The notes under the pieces: generated by a model
What the model saw: the letters and a program-made list of their open reading frames with translations, nothing else
What the model was told of the DNA's origin: nothing
The model's database searches: none
Assembly (NCBI GenBank): GCA_964625525.1
Contig: CAZVEE010000104.1
Span: 1 to 11,392, forward strand
Direction of reading: 5' to 3'
DNA: 11,392 nucleotides
DNA from: CAZVEE01 sp964625525
Lineage (GTDB): Bacteria > Pseudomonadota > Alphaproteobacteria > JAJFIK01
Shown: piece after piece, positions 1 to 4,301 of the stretch
Layout: each line of letters starts with the position of its first letter
Position numbering within the stretch: position 1 is the first letter of the stretch
Position numbers and translations under genes: made by a program

Positions 1-78
1 TTGCTGCGCGGCCACTGGGCTCGCCAGCACGCTTAGGGCGATTACCAACACGCCCAGCAGTCGTGAACCTATCATCAT
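1..78 (-). CDS. Exported protein, N-terminal fragment (cut by left edge)
   Basis: Only the first 26 codons are in the window; the reading frame is open at the left edge. They read as a textbook Sec signal peptide: two Met codons, a basic residue (Arg6), a hydrophobic core LLGVLVIALSVLA, then a small-residue cleavage region SPVAA before QQ. An AGGAG ribosome binding site lies at 89-93, ten bases before the first ATG (76-78) and 13 before the second (73-75), so the first is preferred. The mature protein lies outside the window and its function cannot be read. It is divergent from the YbjN-type gene at 238, with 159 bp between the starts. Confidence 0.7.
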   Translation of the reverse strand, partial: MMIGSRLLGVLVIALSVLASPVAAQQ

Positions 79-154
79 GCTCTTTGCTCTCCTGTCCCGA
101 ACCCCGGCTTCACTCAATAACAGTCGCCGGCTAGAGGTCAACGCCATTCCCCAT

Positions 155-202
155 GGCGCCTGCTGCCCAAGCACCGTATGGTTTTACGCGAACACAGGCG
201 CC
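155..202 (+). repeat. 8-bp inverted repeat upstream of the YbjN-type gene
   Basis: GGCGCCTG at 155-162 and CAGGCGCC at 195-202 are perfect inverted copies 32 bases apart, in the divergent intergenic region. A second small dyad, CGCCAT (142-147) and ATGGCG (153-158), sits just before it. If transcription of the 238 gene starts before 155, the repeat could fold as a leader hairpin upstream of its Shine-Dalgarno. GC-rich DNA makes such matches fairly common, so function is uncertain. Confidence 0.25.
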
Positions 203-237
203 GGACCGGACGGCAGGTTGGAGGGAAGGACAAGGCC

Positions 238-618
238 ATGGCAGCCATTTTTAACGGATTGAGCCTCGATGACGTGGAAAGCATGCTCCGCGAGATCAAC
301 TGGACGTTCAAGCGGGAGACCAAGGAGCGGGATCTGTGCTGCCTGTCGTCCAACGCCGGCGGCTACATCTTCCTGATCTTCCTGCAGGACCGGTTGCAAA
401 GTGGCCGCTTCGGCACGGTCACCTTTGTGGCGCAATTCGACCAAGGCCGTGCCATGGACACGGTGAATGAATGGAACCGCGAAATGAAATACACCAAGGT
501 GTATCTCAGTGCGGAAAACAAGCTGCGCCTGGAGATGGATATCAGTGCCGAGGGCATCACCAAGCAGCTTTTCGTCGACAGCCTGCGCATTTACGAGAGA
601 TCCTTGCGCCAACTTTGA
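238..618 (+). CDS. YbjN domain-containing protein
   Basis: A 126-residue protein matching the YbjN family by its conserved second half: a WNRE motif in MDTVNEWNREMKYTKVYL (residues 73-90), an acidic/hydrophobic strand LRLEMDISAEGIT (96-108), and a closing amphipathic helix. YbjN proteins are small cytoplasmic alpha/beta proteins with a fold like type III secretion chaperones; E. coli YbjN affects motility and stress phenotypes, but no biochemical activity is established. The start at 238 is chosen because a purine-rich GGAGGGAAGGA (220-230) precedes it at good spacing; an in-frame start at 178 would add 20 residues without family resemblance or a ribosome binding site. There is no signal peptide. 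It is divergent from the exported protein at 1-78 and 124 bp before the next gene on the same strand. Confidence 0.8.
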   Translation: MAAIFNGLSLDDVESMLREINWTFKRETKERDLCCLSSNAGGYIFLIFLQDRLQSGRFGTVTFVAQFDQGRAMDTVNEWNREMKYTKVYLSAENKLRLEMDISAEGITKQLFVDSLRIYERSLRQL

Positions 619-640
619 GGCTATCGCCTGTCGGAAAACC

Positions 641-666
641 CGCACCGTCATTGCGTGACGGCTGCG
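641..666 (+). terminator. Weak hairpin after the YbjN-type gene
   Basis: CCGTCA (645-650), loop TTGCG, TGACGG (656-661) form a perfect 6-bp stem, extended by CGCA (641-644) with TGCG (663-666) across a one-base bulge. It starts 22 bases after the stop at 618. There is no T-run after it, so intrinsic termination would be weak; it could be a transcript-end stabiliser or chance. Confidence 0.25.
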
Positions 667-742
667 CGGTTGGATGCGACCGCATCACCTGCTATCCCTT
701 GGCGCTATAGGGTTCAGTCTGAATCGTCCAGGGAGTGGGATT

Positions 743-1255
743 ATGGCTCACACAGGTTTTTCGACTCTGCGCGGTGTCGTGGGCGCCGCGCTGATCGCAC
801 TCGCGACCGTCGCCACACCCGCGGCGGCTCAGGAGGGGGCCCCCCTCCCCGCCGATGAAGTATTCCAAGAGCCGGAAGGGGCCGCGGGCCTGCTCGCACG
901 CTGGAATGGGCAGCCTTATCTGGGCGTGCTCGGCGCCTGCGCGGGTGTCAGCGAGGCTTATCGCCAGATTGCTGTGCAAACCAATGACAGCCCGCGCGAA
1001 GAACTGGCCAAAAACTTCCTGGCCACGTTGCGCCAACTGATGATGGAACGAATCGAAGCCGATCCGCAGTTGCAAGCCGAGCCCACGCCGGAGATTGTCG
1101 AACAGAATTGGATCAATGGTCTGACCGTGGCTCAGAACGCGCTGGCCAATAACCCGGATCGCGCCCCGCTGCTGCTGGAGAACACCGCGCGGGAATGCGT
1201 GAACGCGGTGATCAACCAGGAACGCCGCATGGGCCGGGGCAGCACCACACAGTAA
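743..1255 (+). CDS. Exported (periplasmic) protein of unknown function
   Basis: A 170-residue protein I do not recognise. It starts with a signal peptide: Arg10, hydrophobic core GVVGAALIALATVA, cleavage predicted after residue 29 in PAAA|QE. The mature part is mostly helical in appearance and acidic, with no membrane segment. It has just two cysteines, Cys66 (LGACAG) and Cys152 (RECVN), which could form a disulfide in the periplasm. The ATG at 743 is preferred over one at 674 because it gives the signal peptide directly and has purine-rich GGGAGTGGGA (731-740) before it. It follows the YbjN-type gene on the same strand, so co-transcription is possible, and converges with the receptor gene ending at 1695. 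Confidence 0.75.
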   Translation: MAHTGFSTLRGVVGAALIALATVATPAAAQEGAPLPADEVFQEPEGAAGLLARWNGQPYLGVLGACAGVSEAYRQIAVQTNDSPREELAKNFLATLRQLMMERIEADPQLQAEPTPEIVEQNWINGLTVAQNALANNPDRAPLLLENTARECVNAVINQERRMGRGSTTQ

Positions 1256-1310
1256 GCGACACTCACCGCTCCAAATCGGATATGGACGAGCCCGCAGGGC
1301 GAGGACTAGC

Positions 1311-1412
1311 GCCGTTTCAATGAAAACCAGATCATTGAAACGGCTCTCGGTCTTTGGTTTGGCGCGCTTTCCGGGCGGAAAACCGCACACACTTTTCCTG
1401 AAAGCGCTCTAG
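1311..1412 (+). repeat. 102-bp palindromic dispersed repeat, copy A (RIME-like)
   Basis: This segment aligns without gaps, at an offset of exactly 286 bases, with copy B. The first 36 bases (1311-1346) differ at one position and form an inverted repeat: arm GCCGTTTCAATGA, loop AAACCAGA, arm TCATTGAAACGGC. The middle is diverged; then TTCCGGGCGGAAAA (1369-1382) and CTGAAAGCGCT (1398-1408) match again, ending in CTAG. The layout of two palindromic halves around 100 bp long, and the TTTTCCG / CGGAAAA core, recall Rhizobium intergenic mosaic elements (RIME) known from Alphaproteobacteria. Membership in that family is inferred from memory of the pattern, not from a search. Confidence 0.75.
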
Positions 1413-1454
1413 CGCCATTGAGGCGCGCAGCCTGCGCGGCGCTTGAGCGCCAAA

Positions 1455-1485
1455 AACGTGCAATGAGTCCTACTCGTTGCATGTT
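1455..1485 (+). other. 14-bp RNA-type hairpin
   Basis: Arms at 1455-1468 and 1472-1485 with loop CCT. All 14 positions pair on the + strand if two G-T (G-U in RNA) pairs are allowed; on the - strand the same two positions would be A-C mismatches. It would therefore fold better in a + strand transcript, for example read-through from the gene ending at 1255. It is not followed by a T-run. It may be part of a composite repeat with copy A. Confidence 0.4.
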
Positions 1486-1534
1486 GGGATAAGCCCAGCG
1501 CATCAAGGGCGGGCTTAGCCGGCCGGACGGGCGG

Positions 1535-1571
1535 ACAAAAAAGGGCCGCGGGATGTCTCCCGCGGCCCTTT
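1535..1571 (-). terminator. Intrinsic terminator of the 723-residue receptor gene
   Basis: A perfect 14-bp stem, AAAGGGCCGCGGGA (1540-1553) and TCCCGCGGCCCTTT (1558-1571), encloses loop TGTC. Read on the - strand it is followed by an uninterrupted T-run (complement of the A-run at 1537-1542), the classic Rho-independent form. It lies 124 bases beyond the receptor stop codon at 1695, with repeat copy B in between. On the + strand the tail TTTGTC is weaker, but it may also stop transcription from the gene ending at 1255. Confidence 0.85.
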
Positions 1572-1596
1572 GTCATAAGCAAGTGCTGGATTTAGA

Positions 1597-1698
1597 GCCG
1601 TTTCAATGAAAACCAGATCATTAAAACGGCTCAATCTCAGTCGCGGTCGCAGTTTTCCGGGCGGAAAAGAGCACGCCCTTCTTCTGAAAGCGCTTTAG
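1597..1698 (+). repeat. 102-bp palindromic dispersed repeat, copy B, overlapping a stop codon
   Basis: Second copy of the repeat at 1311-1412, same orientation. The first inverted repeat is longer here (GAGCCG / CGGCTC outer ends, 1595-1633, one mismatch), and the core TTTTCC-GGGC-GGAAAA (1653-1668) is a perfect small palindrome. Its last bases TTAG (1695-1698) contain the stop codon of the receptor gene on the - strand. The element therefore forms the 3' untranslated region between the receptor stop and the terminator at 1535-1571. Confidence 0.75.
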
Positions 1699-3866
1699 TA
1701 GTTGAACTCGATCTCACCACCGATGATCCGACCTTTGTCGAGCGGTGAGAAGGTGGAGCCAGGGAAGAACCCAAGCTGGGTGTCACCGCCGGCACTGGCC
1801 TCATCCAGCAGATTCTTGCCGTACACGGACAGCCGTACCTGCTCATTAAATGTGGTCAGCGCAATGCTGGCATCCAGCATGTCTACCGCGTTGAAGAAGC
1901 CTGCATTGTTATCCGTGAAGGCGGATTCATCGCGGTGGCTGAAATTGACGCGGCTCGTCAGGAAGCCCAAATCACCGCCCAACTCATAATCGTAGGTCAA
2001 GCCGACCGAGTACGTCACCGGCGCCAGACGCGGCAGGTCGAGTTCCAGGTCTTGATCATCCACAACCCCGTCGGAACTGATGTCGAAGCGCACTTCGTCA
2101 TACTCACCGTCCACGTAACCGACAGAGCCGTTCAAAACCAGACCTTCAGCCAGCAGCGCCAGCACTTCGAATTCGATACCCTGGATAGTGGCATCCGCCG
2201 TATTCTGAATGATCTGCACCACGCCTGTCGTCGGGTCTGGCAGGTTCACCTCCCGCTGCAGGTCTTCCACTTGGTTGTAAAACGCCGCCAAGCTGAGGCT
2301 GATGCGATTGTCGAATTGCGACGTTTTCAAACCAATTTCAAAAGAGTCCTGGCTCTCTTCGTCAAACGGCCCCGGCGCGGCGGTCGGTGACGTATTACGC
2401 AAGTTATAGCCACCGCTGCGGAACCCGCGGGTCCAGAAGCCGTAGACCTGGGTGCTGTCGTCGACGAACCACTGCAGGCCCACTTTCGGCGTGATGTTCG
2501 ACCAGTCTTCCTCATCGGAGAAGTCGAAGTTCGTACAGGTTTCATCAGCAATGGAACAGAAGCCAGCCGAGCTCAGCGTAACAATATCGACTTCCTTTTC
2601 CTCTTTCGTATAGCGAAGGCCGAGGGTCAGGATCACATTGTCCAGAATATCGATATCGTTGTTCACGAATGCGCCGAACGTGGTCTGATCTTGAATACCA
2701 CCGCCGATCAGGTCGAGCGTCCCGCCGAAGAGCAAACGCTGCTCAATGTATTCAAGCTCTTGCGTGAAGTAATAGAGGCCCGCAGTGACGCTCCATTTGT
2801 CGAAGAAGCGGCCCGCATAACGCAGTTCGTTGGAGAACTGTTCCTGAGCGGTGAACGCCGGCGCGTGGAACACGAAGTCCGGCGTGGCGTCAATGTCGCC
2901 CAGCGTGCGGCTCTCATAAGTCCGCCAGCCGAAAATATTGGTGATGGTACCGTTGCCAAAGGCCACGTCCCAGTTCACCTCCGCCGTGAACTGATCCCAT
3001 TCAGCATCAATGAAGCCTTCCTCGTCGATGGACACGTCGAAGCCATCGCGATCAAACAAGCCGCGGTTCTGGCTCACTGGCCCATCGCCGTCAGTCTCGC
3101 CGTGCTCATAGCGTAGGACGATTTCCAGATCATCCGTGGGCGTCAGGGTGATGGCCGGGCGGATCAGGAAGGTTTCTGCTGCGCCCAGATCGTCATTGCC
3201 GTCGAAGAGATTTTCGAAATAGCCCTGATCATCATTGTAGTAAACGGCCAGCTTGGCAGCGACGAGGTTCTCAACAATCGGTCCGGAGACGACAGCGGAA
3301 TAGCTCTGGTTAATCCCGGACTCCACCGAGGCCTTTGCCTTCACGCGGAACTCGTCGGTGGGCTTCGTGGTCTTCACCACGACCGCGCCCCCGGTCACGT
3401 TCCGGCCGAACAGCACGCCCTGCGGGCCGCGCAAGACTTCGATGCCTTCCAGATCGAAGGTATCGAACACCACACCCGCATTGATGCCCAGATACACCCC
3501 ATCCACGAACACACCCACGGTCGGGTCGATGGAGGGGATGGAACTGTTCACGCCGAGGCCGCGAATGGAGAAGTTGGCGGTGCCGCGCGCCGTGCCGATG
3601 TCTTCCAACTGCACATTAGGCACGGAAAAACTGAGGCTCTGCAGATCACGGAAGAAAAGCGCGTCAAGCTGCTCGGCATTGTACGCGGTCACGGCGATGG
3701 GCACATCCTGAAGCGCCTCTGCCTCACCGCGCTTGCGCGCCACCACTTCTATCCGCTCGGTCAGCGCTTCGGTGGCCGTTTGCGCGTAAACCGTCTGCGG
3801 TGCTGCGTGGAGGACGCCCGCCAGCGCCGCGCCGCCCAACAGAAGATGCTTCAGCTTCATGCTCAT
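1695..3866 (-). CDS. TonB-dependent outer-membrane receptor (723 aa)
   Basis: A ligand-gated outer-membrane beta-barrel that imports a scarce nutrient using energy from TonB-ExbBD. Signal peptide 1-28 (cleavage VYA|QT), TonB-box-like RIEVVA (38-43), plug domain about 50-165 with DVPIAVTA, FSIRGLG (99-105), FVDGVY (120-125) and VLRGPQGVLFGRN (144-156), then the barrel ending in the aromatic outer-membrane signal IEFNY. Cys437 and Cys444 probably form a disulfide in an extracellular loop. Residues 595-606 fit an EF-hand-type calcium loop. Length and motifs fit the COG1629 iron-complex/other receptor group; the substrate cannot be read. AGGG at 3871-3874 lies 4 bases before the ATG at 3866 and 10 before an in-frame ATG at 3860, so translation may start two codons later. 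The stop codon lies in repeat copy B. The gene follows another receptor (4302-7112) but has its own 435-bp upstream region. Confidence 0.93.
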   Translation of the reverse strand: MSMKLKHLLLGGAALAGVLHAAPQTVYAQTATEALTERIEVVARKRGEAEALQDVPIAVTAYNAEQLDALFFRDLQSLSFSVPNVQLEDIGTARGTANFSIRGLGVNSSIPSIDPTVGVFVDGVYLGINAGVVFDTFDLEGIEVLRGPQGVLFGRNVTGGAVVVKTTKPTDEFRVKAKASVESGINQSYSAVVSGPIVENLVAAKLAVYYNDDQGYFENLFDGNDDLGAAETFLIRPAITLTPTDDLEIVLRYEHGETDGDGPVSQNRGLFDRDGFDVSIDEEGFIDAEWDQFTAEVNWDVAFGNGTITNIFGWRTYESRTLGDIDATPDFVFHAPAFTAQEQFSNELRYAGRFFDKWSVTAGLYYFTQELEYIEQRLLFGGTLDLIGGGIQDQTTFGAFVNNDIDILDNVILTLGLRYTKEEKEVDIVTLSSAGFCSIADETCTNFDFSDEEDWSNITPKVGLQWFVDDSTQVYGFWTRGFRSGGYNLRNTSPTAAPGPFDEESQDSFEIGLKTSQFDNRISLSLAAFYNQVEDLQREVNLPDPTTGVVQIIQNTADATIQGIEFEVLALLAEGLVLNGSVGYVDGEYDEVRFDISSDGVVDDQDLELDLPRLAPVTYSVGLTYDYELGGDLGFLTSRVNFSHRDESAFTDNNAGFFNAVDMLDASIALTTFNEQVRLSVYGKNLLDEASAGGDTQLGFFPGSTFSPLDKGRIIGGEIEFNY

Positions 3867-3988
3867 TTTTCCCTAGTCTCTTGTCACAGTCGTTCTTGAC
3901 CGAGAGGCCCTGCCCGTCCGGGCGGCACGGCTCCGCAAGTTTACCGCTCCCGGCTAAATGATCCGTAACCATGATCACTCACCCGGCC

Positions 3989-4002
3989 GTGGCGAATGCC
4001 AC
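3989..4002. promoter_or_regulatory. Operator-like dyad GTGGC-N4-GCCAC
   Basis: Perfect 5-bp inverted repeat with a GAAT spacer, 21 bases from block 1. At the matching place upstream of the other receptor there is a larger palindrome that also opens with GTTGGCG (7227-7254). A repressor site is a reasonable guess; no family can be assigned. Confidence 0.35.
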
Positions 4003-4062
4003 ATGCCGCCGCGTCAGGTGACCATTTCTCAGATCTCACGACTGTTCAAGAATGAACCAGGG

Positions 4063-4092
4063 TGATTATTTGTCAGTATAAAGTAAACGCAA
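4063..4092 (-). promoter_or_regulatory. Candidate promoter of the 723-residue receptor gene
   Basis: The only clearly AT-rich patch in this upstream region. On the - strand TTGCGT (4087-4092) and TAATCA (4063-4068) are 18 bases apart and resemble -35 and -10 elements; TATACT (4075-4080) is an alternative -10. Transcription from here would give a leader of nearly 200 bases containing blocks 1 and 2. Weak evidence. Confidence 0.25.
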
Positions 4093-4158
4093 ACATGTTG
4101 CCTGGCTGCATCAGTTGCAGTCGGCAATAGGTGCAAAATCCGCACGGTTGAGGTGATT

Positions 4159-4190
4159 TGTGCAGTGCGCAAACACTTGCGCACTGCACA
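4159..4190. promoter_or_regulatory. Perfect 14-bp inverted repeat with 4-base loop
   Basis: TGTGCAGTGCGCAA (4159-4172), ACAC, TTGCGCACTGCACA (4177-4190). It lies 293 bases before the receptor start at 3866 and 112 bases after the stop of the other receptor (4302). No T-run follows on either strand, so it is not a standard intrinsic terminator. Its left half resembles the dyad at 7394-7427 (both begin TTGTGCAG and then contain TGCG and AA), found at the same distance from the other receptor gene, where no transcript end is expected nearby. That favours a regulatory site over a terminator. Confidence 0.45.
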
Positions 4191-4210
4191 CAGCCCCCGC
4201 TCCCGTCTCT

Positions 4211-4244
4211 GGTCCCTCGCCCGGCGTTTGCCTGGGCGGGGACC
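4211..4244 (-). terminator. Hairpin after the 936-residue receptor gene
   Basis: GGTCCC plus CGCCC (4211-4222, with a one-base bulge) pair with GGGCG plus GGGACC (4233-4244) around a GTTTG-containing loop. The hairpin lies 58 bases downstream of the stop at 4302 on the - strand. It has no T-run after it, so termination may need Rho or the second hairpin at 4159-4190. Confidence 0.35.
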
Positions 4245-4301
4245 GCCTTTAGGCCGCAGCCCTCCGGCGTTTCCCCTTCGTCTCTTTACAAGCCGCGCCG
4301 C

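Larger units (their letters stand above)
1256..1694. other. 439-bp non-coding mosaic between convergent genes
   Basis: No credible gene lies between the convergent genes ending at 1255 (+) and 1695 (-). The stretch holds repeat copy A (1311-1412), a short palindrome GCGCC-ATTGA-GGCGC (1412-1426), a strong hairpin (1455-1485), an intrinsic terminator (1535-1571) and repeat copy B (1597-1698). These are annotated separately. Confidence 0.7.
3867..4301 (-). promoter_or_regulatory. Upstream region of the 723-residue receptor gene
   Basis: 435 bp without a gene between the two receptors. From the start codon outwards it holds: block 1 (ACCATGATCA, 3968-3977), a dyad GTGGC-GAAT-GCCAC (3989-4002), block 2 (GATCTCACGA, 4032-4041), an AT-rich patch (about 4063-4092) and block 3 (TTGTGCAG, 4158-4165) opening a perfect dyad at 4159-4190. 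Blocks 1-3 recur in the same order upstream of the other receptor at 7207, 7269 and 7394. Two hairpins near 4211-4244 and 4159-4190 could also end the upstream receptor transcript. The regulator is unknown. Confidence 0.55.

Noticed and set aside
1311..1698. CRISPR array or insertion-sequence ends
   Set aside because: Only two repeat units of 102 bp with no spacers of regular size and no transposase between them; the palindromic intergenic repeat explanation fits better.
3724..3978. 84-codon - strand frame starting in block 1 and overlapping the receptor start
   Set aside because: It overlaps the receptor signal-peptide region in another frame and has low-complexity, charged content; only its first five codons are of interest as a possible leader.
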